DNA of 64,000 nucleotides, from the NCBI GenBank assembly GCA_942492735.1, contig OW818648.1:1240001-1304000 (forward strand). Reading direction: 5' to 3'. This stretch comes from Sporobacter sp942492735. Lineage in GTDB: Bacteria; Bacillota; Clostridia; Oscillospirales; Oscillospiraceae. The position numbers and the translations under genes are program-made. Below, one piece after another: positions 25,680-34,147 of this stretch (positions within the stretch are counted from its first letter, which is position 1; each line of letters opens with the position of its first letter). The notes under the pieces are model-generated. The model was given only the letters and a program-made list of their open reading frames with translations, did not search any database and had not been told where the DNA came from.

Positions 25680-26528
25680 ATGAAAGATATGCTTCAGGAT
25701 AAAATAGCCCTCGTCACCGGCGGGGCGTCCGGTATGGGTGAGGCCACGGTCGAGCTTTTTGCCAAAGAGGGTGCGACCGTCGTCATAGGCGATTACAATG
25801 TCGAAAAAGGTGAAGCGCTGTGCAGGAAGCTGACCGATGAGGGCTTCAACGTGCGCTTTTACGGCAGAATGGATATCACCAAAACGGAAGATGTAGATAC
25901 CGCTATTGATGCAATAATCAGGGAGTTTGGCCGCATTGATATCTTCACCCAGTATGCCGGCGGCGAAATTGGCAGTAATTTCTGCACCGACAATATACAT
26001 ATGGAGGTGTGGGACGCCTGCATGGACAGGAACCTCAAGGGCAATTTCTACTGCTACCTCAAGGTTGCCGAGCAAATGAAGAAGCAGCGGTCGGGCAACA
26101 TCACGCTTTGCTCCTCCAATGGCGCGTTTAATCCGCCGCTCGTCACCTATGCATATCACGCGGCCAAGGCGGGTATCGAGTCCGTCACCGTTAATGCGGC
26201 TTTCGAGCTCTGCCGCTGGGGCATCCGCGTCAACTGCATTATCCCCGGAGCCGTCGAGACACCGTTTTGGAACGAGGTATTCCCGCCCGATATGCCGCAG
26301 TCAAAGAGAGACGAGTTCCTGCGCGATCTCGCCAATCAGGAGGTCCCGATGGGCCGTATCGGAAAACCGGACGATATCGCAAATGTGGCGCTGTTCTTTG
26401 CGTCCGATCTGTCGAAGTTTGTGACAGGTCTGCGCATGTTTGTCGGCGGCGGCTCCGGCTACATCAATAACCCTGAGGCGACCTTCGGCAGCAACTCCAG
26501 AATGAAGCCCATTCCGCCGCTGGATTAA
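25680..26528 (+). CDS. SDR-family oxidoreductase
   Basis: A 282-residue classical short-chain dehydrogenase. It has TGGASGMG for NAD(P), an altered YAGGE in place of the usual NNAG, and catalytic YHAAK. The acidic GDYN after strand 2 favours NAD(H). The start at 25680 follows AGGAGAAG; the longer frame has no ribosome site and overlaps the upstream stop. It ends the ADH-racemase operon ahead of a strong terminator. The NNAG change is unusual because that Asn is part of the proton relay, so activity deserves a check. Confidence 0.87.
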   Translation: MKDMLQDKIALVTGGASGMGEATVELFAKEGATVVIGDYNVEKGEALCRKLTDEGFNVRFYGRMDITKTEDVDTAIDAIIREFGRIDIFTQYAGGEIGSNFCTDNIHMEVWDACMDRNLKGNFYCYLKVAEQMKKQRSGNITLCSSNGAFNPPLVTYAYHAAKAGIESVTVNAAFELCRWGIRVNCIIPGAVETPFWNEVFPPDMPQSKRDEFLRDLANQEVPMGRIGKPDDIANVALFFASDLSKFVTGLRMFVGGGSGYINNPEATFGSNSRMKPIPPLD

Positions 26529-26550
26529 TAGGTTTGACGCAAAAAAATAC

Positions 26551-26586
26551 ACCAAGAGGGAGGCTTTGTCTCCCTCTTGGTTTTAT
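26551..26586 (+). terminator. Intrinsic terminator
   Basis: ACCAAGAGGGAG and CTCCCTCTTGG pair around GCTTTGT, followed by TTTTATG. It ends the ADH-racemase-SDR operon. Confidence 0.85.
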
Positions 26587-26683
26587 GCGCGGCGCAGTAA
26601 TGAGAATGAAAAAAATTGATAAGAAACGCCTCGTATGGTATAATAGCGAAAATTGTTATATTAAGAAGTTCAAGGGGCGCGGT

Positions 26684-27466
26684 ATGAAAATCAGCATACA
26701 TATTCACTCCGAATATTCATCGGACGCAAAGCAGTCAATCACATCAATTATTGACGAGAGCCTATCGCTCGGGTACGATGCGATTGCTATAACGGATCAC
26801 AATACCGTCGCTGGAAGTATGGCGGCGGCTGCGTTGAAGCTGCCTGACATAAAAATCATCGCAGGGGCTGAGTTCAGCACGGAGAAAGGGCATATTCTGG
26901 CCCTTTTCATTGACGATTCGATCGAGAAAAGCTGCAAGATGAAGGGTAATCGGTTCGGCGGGGTGTATGATTTCGATGAGCTTGTCATAAAAGTCCGAGG
27001 TCAAGGCGGCCTTCTTTTTCTTGCGCATCCCCTTCAATCCTCCGCGGTTTTAGACACATCGTTTATTGAGCGTCTCGACGGCTATGAACTCATCAATGCC
27101 AGAATTAATTCGAGTTATAAAAACAAAAAGGCCAATCAGCTCAGCAAAGTACTGGAGACTCGATTTCCAGATAAGCTGCGCGTCGGCGGAAGCGATGCGC
27201 ACACCAAATCGGAAATTAAGAGCGTTTATATGACATCAGCCTCTGATGATTTGAAGGAAGCGCTCCAAAACCCAGACAGCATCTTTTTTAGGAAATCGTC
27301 GATGACGAAAATCAGATACAATAATATGAAAAACCATAGGAAAAGACGTGCGAGGTACTATATCAAGCAGCTTGCAGCAATATCATTCGGTCTGCTTTAT
27401 GATTTAAGCAATAAAATCAAGGGAGATTCCTATGAAGTTATACGAGTACGCAAGGAAAGTAAATAG
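26684..27466 (+). CDS. PHP-domain metal-dependent phosphoesterase
   Basis: A 260-residue PHP-fold protein. The metal-binding motifs are HIHSEYS (HxH), AITDHNT, GAEFST and, near the end, GGSDAHT. These match TrpH/YciV-like nucleotide or polynucleotide phosphatases. The start at 26684 follows AAGGGG; the upstream extension runs into the terminator. Its 3' end overlaps the deacetylase gene by 35 bases, so the two are translationally coupled. The C-terminal ~60 residues are basic. The neighbours suggest a part in cell-surface polymer metabolism, but the substrate is open. Confidence 0.85.
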   Translation: MKISIHIHSEYSSDAKQSITSIIDESLSLGYDAIAITDHNTVAGSMAAAALKLPDIKIIAGAEFSTEKGHILALFIDDSIEKSCKMKGNRFGGVYDFDELVIKVRGQGGLLFLAHPLQSSAVLDTSFIERLDGYELINARINSSYKNKKANQLSKVLETRFPDKLRVGGSDAHTKSEIKSVYMTSASDDLKEALQNPDSIFFRKSSMTKIRYNNMKNHRKRRARYYIKQLAAISFGLLYDLSNKIKGDSYEVIRVRKESK

Positions 27467-28751
27467 GGTACTGAAAGAAAAGAAAAAAGAAGAGGCGGGC
27501 AAATACCTCTCCCCCGTCAGAAGAATGGAACGGTTTGCACCGGTTAAGAATGAACGCGTCGTTGCCATGACTTTTGACGACGGCCCGATGAATCTGCCGC
27601 CCAATCCGAAGAACGAGAAGTTCGGAGAGAACAATTCGCTGACCGAGCTTCTTATGGAAATACTTAAATCTTTCGGCGCGACGGGAACCTTCAACATCAT
27701 CGGCTCAACGCAGGAGAACTATCCCGATCATTCCGGGAAAATCCATACCGCAACCTGGGGCGGCACCATGCACGACCATTATCCCCAGTACGGGAAGGAC
27801 GCGTTTGCAGGCGCATTTACCCAGCCGAGCATCATCGAGAAACTGATCGCCGGCGGTCATGAGCTTTCAAACCATGGGTACAGACACATCCTTTTTGGAC
27901 CGAATAAAGTGGTTTACGGGAGCAGATTTCATTTTCGGAAACTCAGTGAGGTCGTCGGCGACCTCGCGCGCCTGCATGAATATATCGAGCATGAGCATCA
28001 TTACACCATGAAATTTTCGCGGCCGCCGCATTATATAGACAGGATTCCCGACGGGTATAATGCATACGATGCCTATGCTCTTGCCGGTTATGATTATCTG
28101 GCGGCAAGCTTCGACGGTGGCGGCTGGCTGCCGTCGACAGGAGATTATGAAGCCGATATCAAAAAAATGGTCGCACCGCTGGAGAAGGTGCTGACAGCGG
28201 ACCCCGGGGCGATGAACGGGCAGATCATTTTCCACAAAGACGGGTATAACATGTCTCTGATGACACCGGTGGGGCACGGGCTGGAGGAGTACCTGAGGCG
28301 CCTCGGGGCTAACGGTTACCGCGTCATAACGGTGAGCGCACTCAGGAAGCTCAGCCCGTTTGAAGATATTGATACAGGCGCTGACTATATTGAAAAACTC
28401 CGCAGTCTTGATCAAAAGGATTACGTTATCGGCTATAAAAACAACACATTCAAACCGGATCAGTCATTGACGCACGGTGAAATGCTGACAATGACACTGA
28501 CAAAAGCAGATTACAGCGAATTTCTAAGACGTGAGGTTCTCGGAAAATCCTATCATAAGCAGTATAAAAAGCACCCGTATTATTTGGCATATGAGAAATA
28601 CAGCATGGTAGAGCATATGAGTAAAAGTGCCGATCCGGTGACGGCGGATGACATTAAAAAATTCCTATATGAAGAACTTCACTGTGATGTTTCAGCCGGC
28701 ACGAGAAAAAATGTACCACGCCGAGAATATATCAGCATGTTACCGTTTTAA
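27432..28751 (+). CDS. Polysaccharide deacetylase with C-terminal SLH-like region
   Basis: A 439-residue carbohydrate-esterase-4-type protein. The NodB motifs are TFDDGP (residues 47-52) and HELSNHGYRH, holding the metal-binding Asp and His-x3-His. Motifs around RPPH and HKDGYN are also visible. The last ~110 residues contain GYKNNTFKPDQSLTHGEM, which resembles one S-layer homology repeat. No classical signal peptide is seen, which is odd for a surface enzyme. AAGGGAG lies upstream of the ATG, inside the PHP gene. It probably removes acetyl groups from a surface sugar polymer; peptidoglycan, exopolysaccharide or a precursor are possible. Confidence 0.8.
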   Translation: MKLYEYARKVNRVLKEKKKEEAGKYLSPVRRMERFAPVKNERVVAMTFDDGPMNLPPNPKNEKFGENNSLTELLMEILKSFGATGTFNIIGSTQENYPDHSGKIHTATWGGTMHDHYPQYGKDAFAGAFTQPSIIEKLIAGGHELSNHGYRHILFGPNKVVYGSRFHFRKLSEVVGDLARLHEYIEHEHHYTMKFSRPPHYIDRIPDGYNAYDAYALAGYDYLAASFDGGGWLPSTGDYEADIKKMVAPLEKVLTADPGAMNGQIIFHKDGYNMSLMTPVGHGLEEYLRRLGANGYRVITVSALRKLSPFEDIDTGADYIEKLRSLDQKDYVIGYKNNTFKPDQSLTHGEMLTMTLTKADYSEFLRREVLGKSYHKQYKKHPYYLAYEKYSMVEHMSKSADPVTADDIKKFLYEELHCDVSAGTRKNVPRREYISMLPF

Positions 28752-28781
28752 ATTTTAGACAAGCCGGCAGACGGCGAGGGC

Positions 28782-29858
28782 ATGAGAATGCGGATTATCA
28801 TAGACAGCACCGATAAAAGAATGACGGTACCGGCAATAGACAATCTGGTGAAATCCGGATACGAAGTGCATGGGCTTTGCTTTGATACCGACAGGCCGCT
28901 CAATGCGGGTAAACTGAAAAAAATACATTATATCAGCCGTGAAGCGGCAGATAGACAATTAGAAGATATATGCGCTGGTTACAATGGAGAGGATATTCTC
29001 ATTGCAGGAAATCCAATCATCATGGCAGCGGTCAATACGATTCAGCCGAATATCAAATACCTGCTGTCTTCGCAGGATAACATAGAAAAAGCCGGAAATA
29101 AAAAATATCTGCTGCAATTGGCATCAGAGCTTGGCATTAAAGTGCCGAAGATACTGACAGAGCCAAGCTTTCCGATGATCGCGAAGCTGAATGTATCTGA
29201 AAATGTTCACCTGAAGCCCGCTGAACGATACAGAATCATCCGTCATGACATTGAATTAAAAGCTGCGGCGCCGTTTATGACACAGTACGCGGACAACCTG
29301 ATTATGCAGGAATATGTGGATGGACCGTCCATAGGTGTCTCCATGCTCCTTGACGAGCAATCAAAGCTGGTGGATTTTATCGTGCACGAACGGCTGCTGG
29401 AATACCCGACTTCAGGCGGGCCAAGCGCCGCCTGCAGAAGTATCGTCAATGTCCCACTGGCTCAGGCGGCGTACCGGCTGCTCCGTGCACTCAATTGGCG
29501 CGGCATGGCGATGGTTGAGTTTAAAGGCGAAACACTCATTGAAATCAATCCGCGGTTCTGGGGGAGTATGCCGCTGCTTTTCATTGCGCGGTCAGACTTC
29601 TTCGGGAATTATGTAAAAATCCTTCAAAACAAACATACGGCGATGACGCCGGAGCAAATCCCGTATCAGCCGAATCGGATCATGGTTTTTTTCCCGCAGG
29701 GACTGCTGTCCGTGCTGAGCCTCGTGAAACATAAAAAAATAAAGAAGGCTGCAAGCGGCGTAAAGACCCTCATCATCGGAAAAGAAGGAATTTTCCGTTT
29801 TAAAAACCCAAAACCCTTTTTCAGATACCTCCATGCCCTTTTACGTAAAACCAAATAA
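28782..29858 (+). CDS. ATP-grasp domain protein
   Basis: A 358-residue ATP-grasp enzyme, which would join a carboxylate to an amine or thiol using ATP. After an N-terminal Rossmann-like part come SSQDNIEKAGNKKYLLQLASELG (the family's lid entry), MIAKLN with a phosphate-binding Lys, IMQEYVDGPSIGVSML, and the Mg-binding EFKGETLIEINPRFWGS. The C-terminus is basic with a hydrophobic patch (PQGLLSVLSLVKHKK), perhaps membrane-associated. A second ATG at 28788 is an equally possible start. It is third in the PHP-deacetylase operon, suggesting decoration of a surface polymer. The exact ligation is unknown. Confidence 0.8.
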   Translation: MRMRIIIDSTDKRMTVPAIDNLVKSGYEVHGLCFDTDRPLNAGKLKKIHYISREAADRQLEDICAGYNGEDILIAGNPIIMAAVNTIQPNIKYLLSSQDNIEKAGNKKYLLQLASELGIKVPKILTEPSFPMIAKLNVSENVHLKPAERYRIIRHDIELKAAAPFMTQYADNLIMQEYVDGPSIGVSMLLDEQSKLVDFIVHERLLEYPTSGGPSAACRSIVNVPLAQAAYRLLRALNWRGMAMVEFKGETLIEINPRFWGSMPLLFIARSDFFGNYVKILQNKHTAMTPEQIPYQPNRIMVFFPQGLLSVLSLVKHKKIKKAASGVKTLIIGKEGIFRFKNPKPFFRYLHALLRKTK

Positions 29859-29953
29859 GATAACCGTATACCCGAGACGATTCATATTGATATATGATAC
29901 ATCAAACGATAAAGGCGGCATGTACTAAAGAGGCTGCTTCAGGGGGATAACAT

Positions 29954-31042
29954 ATGAGATTTGTACCGGCAAGTTGTCTGCGTGTAGGCATGCAGATTGC
30001 AAAGACTCTGTACGGCGTCAACAGCGAAAGGCTGCTCGTTGAAGGTGTCGTACTGAATAAAATACTTATTGACAGAATCAAGATACTGAGTTTCCCGGGC
30101 GTCTATATTAATGATGACCTGTCAAAGGATATTGAAATTATCAACACCATCAGTGATGAGCTGCGAATAGAAACCATGTATGGCATCAAGAAAATATTTG
30201 TTGAAGTCAAAGATACGAAAGATCCCAAAGAAAGATCAGACGAAATCTCTCGGCAGGTTGACAGCATCGTTGACGAGCTGCTTTCAAATAAAAACATGAT
30301 GGTCAACATGATCGATCTGAAATGCTTTGATAATTATACGTACCTGCATTCGGTCAATGTGGCTGTCCTATCGATTGTGACCGGTATCGCAATGAACCTC
30401 GACCGCATTACTCTTTCAAGGCTTGGGTTGAGTGCGATATTACACGATATCGGAAAAGTTTTTATCAACAAGAATATTGTCAACAAACCGGCTATCCTGA
30501 CTGACGAAGAATTCACTGAGATGAAGAAACATTCACAGCTCGGATACAATTATGCCACTGAAAAATTTAGACTGCCAAGTGCCAGCTACAGCGGTATTAT
30601 CGACCACCACGAGAAATTCAACGGTTTGGGTTATCCGCGTGCCAAGCGCGGGAAAAGCATCTCATTATTTGGCAGAATCATTACTGTTGCGGATATTTAT
30701 GATGCGCTGACGTCAGAGCGTCCTTACAGAAAAGCATTAAGCCCATCTGAAGGGATCGAATATATTATGGGCGGCTTAGAAACGGCCTTTGATCCCGAGA
30801 TTGCCGCAACATTTATTCGAAAGGTCGCTCCTTACCCGATAGGAACGACAATCAAGCTCTCCAATGGCTGTACGGCGATTGTTCTCGAAAACTTTGAGTT
30901 ATTCTGCCTGAGGCCGCGCGTCCGGGTATACAAAATAAACGGCAAGGACGTCGAGCCTTTTGAACTCAATCTGATGACCGATTTCAGCCTGCTGAATGTC
31001 GTCGTCATCGGTGTTGCAAATGAGGAAGAAGACATCGCGTAA
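29954..31042 (+). CDS. HD-GYP domain protein (putative c-di-GMP phosphodiesterase)
   Basis: A 362-residue protein with a DUF3391-like N-terminal segment (LRVGMQIAKTLYG) and a full HD-GYP domain. Visible motifs are the HD pair in AILHDIGK, the HSQLGY helix, HHEKFNGLGYPRA (HHExxxGxGYP) and ITVADIYDALTSERPYRKA. These enzymes hydrolyse cyclic di-GMP to control motility and surface polymers. GGGGGG precedes the ATG. It lies 95 bases after the surface-polymer operon in the same direction but may be separate. Confidence 0.9.
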   Translation: MRFVPASCLRVGMQIAKTLYGVNSERLLVEGVVLNKILIDRIKILSFPGVYINDDLSKDIEIINTISDELRIETMYGIKKIFVEVKDTKDPKERSDEISRQVDSIVDELLSNKNMMVNMIDLKCFDNYTYLHSVNVAVLSIVTGIAMNLDRITLSRLGLSAILHDIGKVFINKNIVNKPAILTDEEFTEMKKHSQLGYNYATEKFRLPSASYSGIIDHHEKFNGLGYPRAKRGKSISLFGRIITVADIYDALTSERPYRKALSPSEGIEYIMGGLETAFDPEIAATFIRKVAPYPIGTTIKLSNGCTAIVLENFELFCLRPRVRVYKINGKDVEPFELNLMTDFSLLNVVVIGVANEEEDIA

Positions 31043-31072
31043 GCTCAATGAATATATGGCGTCACAAAAAAT

Positions 31073-31104
31073 ACGAGGTCAGCCGATTCCGGCTGGCCTC
31101 GTAA
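31073..31104. terminator. Bidirectional terminator between HD-GYP and AraC genes
   Basis: TACGAGGTCAGCCG and CGGCTGGCCTCGTA form a long stem with one G-T pair. On the minus strand it is followed by TTTTTTG, ending the AraC gene; on the plus strand AAAATAG follows. Confidence 0.75.
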
Positions 31105-31118
31105 AATAGTTTATTGGC

Positions 31119-32015
31119 TTACACCTGCTTGTGATATTTACGGTACTCGGAGATGGTCATGCCCTCGTTTTCCTTGAACAAACGGTAGAGCGTCTGAGGG
31201 GTTGAGATGCCGACGAGCTCGGCAATCTCCTCAACTGATTTGTCGGTAGTGCTGAGGTAGTTTTTTGCATAATTCAGGCGATAGATGCTGAGCGTTTTAC
31301 GAAAGCTTGTACCGAAATAGTCACTGAATATCCTTGTCACATGCCGCGGGGTGATGTGGAAGGCTTTTGACACATCTTCGAGTGAAATATTTTGGTGGTA
31401 ATGTTCATGCATGTATTTCGTAATTTCAATCGCCATATTTTTCTGGCCGGCATCCGGCGTTATTTCATCGGCCGGATTATCCGTAAGGACATTGCGCAGC
31501 AGTTTTATGAAGTATTCGCGGCAGTAATCGACGAGTATGATCTGCCAGCCGATTTCTTTCTGGGTCGCCTCGTGCTGGAGCGCTGAGAGAATCCCGCCGC
31601 AGTTGTTTGTGTCCTCGGCGATTACATAGAGTTTTTCTTTCAACGCGTTCTCCAGCCGCCGCACAAATTCATGCTCGGGCGAGCGGCGGCGGGAGAGCGC
31701 CTCTGAGTTTTGATGGATGCTGTAGACAAAGACCACGTAGACCTTTGGCTCATCCGGATCGTAGACGGCACCGTGGGATACGCCCGGCGGTATGAGGATA
31801 AACCGGTTCGGCAGGAGAAGGTGCTCTTGCCCACCGATACGCATGCGCATCCGGCCTTCGAGAATATAATAGATTTCGTAATTTAAGTGGGTATGCGTAA
31901 ATTCGACGCAGGTCTCGTCGAGCTTCTCCAAATATTTAACTGAGAGGTCATAGTCCGACATTTGTATCGGAATCTGAAACGGTATATACAGGCTGCTTTT
32001 GCCGCCCTTGTCCAT
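31119..32015 (-). CDS. AraC-family regulator with cupin sensor domain
   Basis: A 298-residue transcription factor. The N-terminal ~150 residues form a cupin sensor (FTHTHLNYEIYYILEGRMRMRIGG, then PPGVSHG). The C-terminal two HTH motifs are clear (NISLEDVSKAFHITPRHVTRIF and KSVEEIAELVGISTPQTLYRLF). The start at 32015 is preceded by GGAGGGG, which itself overlaps the earlier in-frame ATG. It is divergent from the zinc dehydrogenase and split-transketolase genes, with an 8-bp inverted repeat next to their promoter. It likely activates that operon in response to a sugar-like ligand. Confidence 0.9.
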   Translation of the reverse strand: MDKGGKSSLYIPFQIPIQMSDYDLSVKYLEKLDETCVEFTHTHLNYEIYYILEGRMRMRIGGQEHLLLPNRFILIPPGVSHGAVYDPDEPKVYVVFVYSIHQNSEALSRRRSPEHEFVRRLENALKEKLYVIAEDTNNCGGILSALQHEATQKEIGWQIILVDYCREYFIKLLRNVLTDNPADEITPDAGQKNMAIEITKYMHEHYHQNISLEDVSKAFHITPRHVTRIFSDYFGTSFRKTLSIYRLNYAKNYLSTTDKSVEEIAELVGISTPQTLYRLFKENEGMTISEYRKYHKQV

Positions 32016-32115
32016 ATACGACCCCTCCAAATCCGTTGTATGATGCGTTTTGATAATTTATTATATCAATAATAATTTTTTGGTACAAGCATGATTTCGT
32101 CCGGTTATTGCAAAC

Positions 32116-32180
32116 GGACACAAACCGGACAATTGTGTCCTCAAAGACGATTGAATATGCAGCAGTGGATATAATATAAT
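32116..32180 (+). promoter_or_regulatory. Promoter and inverted-repeat operator for the dehydrogenase-transketolase operon
   Basis: GGACACAA at 32116-32123 and TTGTGTCC at 32133-32140 form an 8-bp inverted repeat. It ends 10 bases before a -35-like TTGAAT (32151-32156), with TATAAT at 32175-32180 after 18 bases. An operator immediately upstream of -35 is typical for an AraC-type activator. The link to the divergent AraC gene is inferred. Confidence 0.55.
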
Positions 32181-32215
32181 GATTCAATAGAAAAGACCCT
32201 AAAGGAGGAATACAA

Positions 32216-33268
32216 ATGAAGTCGATCACTGTCGTTAAAGTCGGTAGTCTGAGAGATCCGGACGAATCCAAGCGCGGTCAGGTAAAAGTCGTGGATATAC
32301 CCATGCAGCCGGTCGGACCTGAAGATGTGCGCATCAAGGTCGCATATTGCGCTATTTGCGGTTCTGATCCACACCTGGTGGAAAATATTTTTGGTTGGGA
32401 AGTTCCGTTCGGGCTTGGTCATGAAGTCTCCGGTGTGATTACGGAGTTAGGCGCCAAAGCGACCAAAAAAGGATTGAAAATCGGCGACCGTGTCGCGGGG
32501 AATTTTCTCCATTTTTGCGGGACATGCTATTACTGCCAGAACGGACAACAGCAATTCTGCGAGCACGCGAATGAATCCAACAACCCGGGCATGAGCGAGT
32601 ACGTTGTATGGCATGAATCACAGGTCTATAAAATGCCCGACAATATCAGCCTCAAGGAAGCCTGTATTCTGGAGCCTGTGTCTGTTGCGGTCCGTCTGAT
32701 GGACAAAATCGAGATGAAGATCGGTCAGCGTGTCATCATCGTCGGCGGCGGACCAATCGGCCTTCTCGCGACGCAAGCGGTTCACATGATGGGCGCGGCC
32801 AGCCTGACACTTGTTGAGCCAATTGCGGAACGCCGCGCGCTGGCGATTAAATACGGCGCGGAGCATGTCATCGATCCGATGGCCGTCGATGTAAAAAAAG
32901 CAGCGATGGAGCTGACGGGCGGGAGAGGCTATGATGTCGTTATTGACTGCTCCGGTTCCACAAGAGCCGTCTATGACCTGCCGTTCATCACCGCCTTTGG
33001 CGGCAAGCTCATCTACGCAGCCATGTACCCCAATACCTTTGAGATGCCTCTGAATCTTTACAAATTTCTTTACGCCAACGAGCTGACCCTGACGGGCATG
33101 TATGTTTCACCCTATGCTTTCCCGCGTGCCTGGCAGATATTCCCCAGATTCCAGCTTGAGGAGTTCACGTCGCAGGTATACGCGATCGATGACGCGGCGG
33201 AAGCTTTCAAAGCACAGATTTCCGGCAAATATGTCAAGATACTCATCGAATGCAACAAATTTGAATAA
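32216..33268 (+). CDS. Zinc-dependent polyol/threonine-type dehydrogenase
   Basis: A 350-residue medium-chain dehydrogenase of the sorbitol/threonine dehydrogenase branch. The catalytic zinc site is AICGSD and GHE, with a further Glu in LEPVSVA. The structural zinc site CGTCYYCQNGQQQFC is complete. The NAD loop is VGGGPIGLLATQA, with a VEP turn. AGGAGG precedes the ATG. It begins the AraC-controlled operon and is followed 12 bases later by transketolase halves, so it probably oxidises a polyol or sugar to a ketose that the transketolase can use. The particular sugar is not identifiable. Confidence 0.88.
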   Translation: MKSITVVKVGSLRDPDESKRGQVKVVDIPMQPVGPEDVRIKVAYCAICGSDPHLVENIFGWEVPFGLGHEVSGVITELGAKATKKGLKIGDRVAGNFLHFCGTCYYCQNGQQQFCEHANESNNPGMSEYVVWHESQVYKMPDNISLKEACILEPVSVAVRLMDKIEMKIGQRVIIVGGGPIGLLATQAVHMMGAASLTLVEPIAERRALAIKYGAEHVIDPMAVDVKKAAMELTGGRGYDVVIDCSGSTRAVYDLPFITAFGGKLIYAAMYPNTFEMPLNLYKFLYANELTLTGMYVSPYAFPRAWQIFPRFQLEEFTSQVYAIDDAAEAFKAQISGKYVKILIECNKFE

Positions 33269-33280
33269 GGAGAACCCCTT

Positions 33281-34147
33281 ATGAGTGAGAAAAAATTAAC
33301 TGTCCAGGAATTGGAAGAGGCGAGCTACAGAGTCCGCCATAATCTTTTGAACTTTATCCACAACATCGGCATGGGTCACCTCGGCGGCGAGCTGTCGATG
33401 GTCGAGGTCGCCGTGGCAGCGTACTACAAATATATGAACTACAGTGTATTTGATGTCTGCAACGAGAACCGCGACCGCTTTATCCTGAGCAAGGGTCACT
33501 GCAGCGAGACGCTGTATACCATTTTTGCCGATCTTGGCGCTTACACGACGGACTACATGATCGAACATTTCGAAACACTGGACACCGCGAAGTTCGGCAT
33601 GCATTCCAACAGAAAGTACTGTGAGCAGATCGAAGTTTCCGCGGGCTCCCTCGGCCACGGTCTGCCCATCTCCGTGGGTTACGCACTCGGGGCCAGGAAG
33701 CAGAAGATGAATTATCGCATCTTTGTTCTGGTCGGCGACGGCGAGCTCAATGAGGGCACGAACTGGGAAGCCATCATGTCGGCAGGTCATTTCGGTCTCG
33801 GCAATCTTGTGCTGATTGTCGACAAGAACGGCTTGCAGATGACTGGGACGACACAGGAAATCATGAACATTGATCCGCTCGACAAAAAAATGGAGGCTTT
33901 CGGCTGGAATGTCCTGAACATCGCTGACGGCAACGATATGCAGCAGGTCTGTGATGCCTTTGACAAAATCCCGCCAGTGGATAACACCGCAAAGCATAAG
34001 CCGACCGTCCTCATCGCAAATACCGTCAAGGGCAAGGGCGTCGACTTTATGGAAGGCAATCATAAGTGGCATGGCGGCGGCATAGCCAAGGAGCAGCTCG
34101 CTGAAGCGCTTGCCTCCCTGGAGAAAAGCAAAAAGGAGAAGAAATAA
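33281..34147 (+). CDS. Transketolase, N-terminal (ThDP-binding) subunit
   Basis: A 288-residue alpha subunit of a split transketolase. The thiamine-diphosphate/Mg motif is clear: GDGELNEGTNWEAIMSAG, ending in VDKN. The substrate-site His residues are in GMGHLGGELS, SKGHCS and SLGHGL. It needs the adjoining C-terminal subunit to act; its stop overlaps that gene's start by one base (TAATG), so the two are co-translated. Together they move a two-carbon ketol unit between sugars in the cytosol. Its place in a dedicated dehydrogenase operon suggests a special substrate rather than general pentose metabolism. Confidence 0.93.
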   Translation: MSEKKLTVQELEEASYRVRHNLLNFIHNIGMGHLGGELSMVEVAVAAYYKYMNYSVFDVCNENRDRFILSKGHCSETLYTIFADLGAYTTDYMIEHFETLDTAKFGMHSNRKYCEQIEVSAGSLGHGLPISVGYALGARKQKMNYRIFVLVGDGELNEGTNWEAIMSAGHFGLGNLVLIVDKNGLQMTGTTQEIMNIDPLDKKMEAFGWNVLNIADGNDMQQVCDAFDKIPPVDNTAKHKPTVLIANTVKGKGVDFMEGNHKWHGGGIAKEQLAEALASLEKSKKEKK

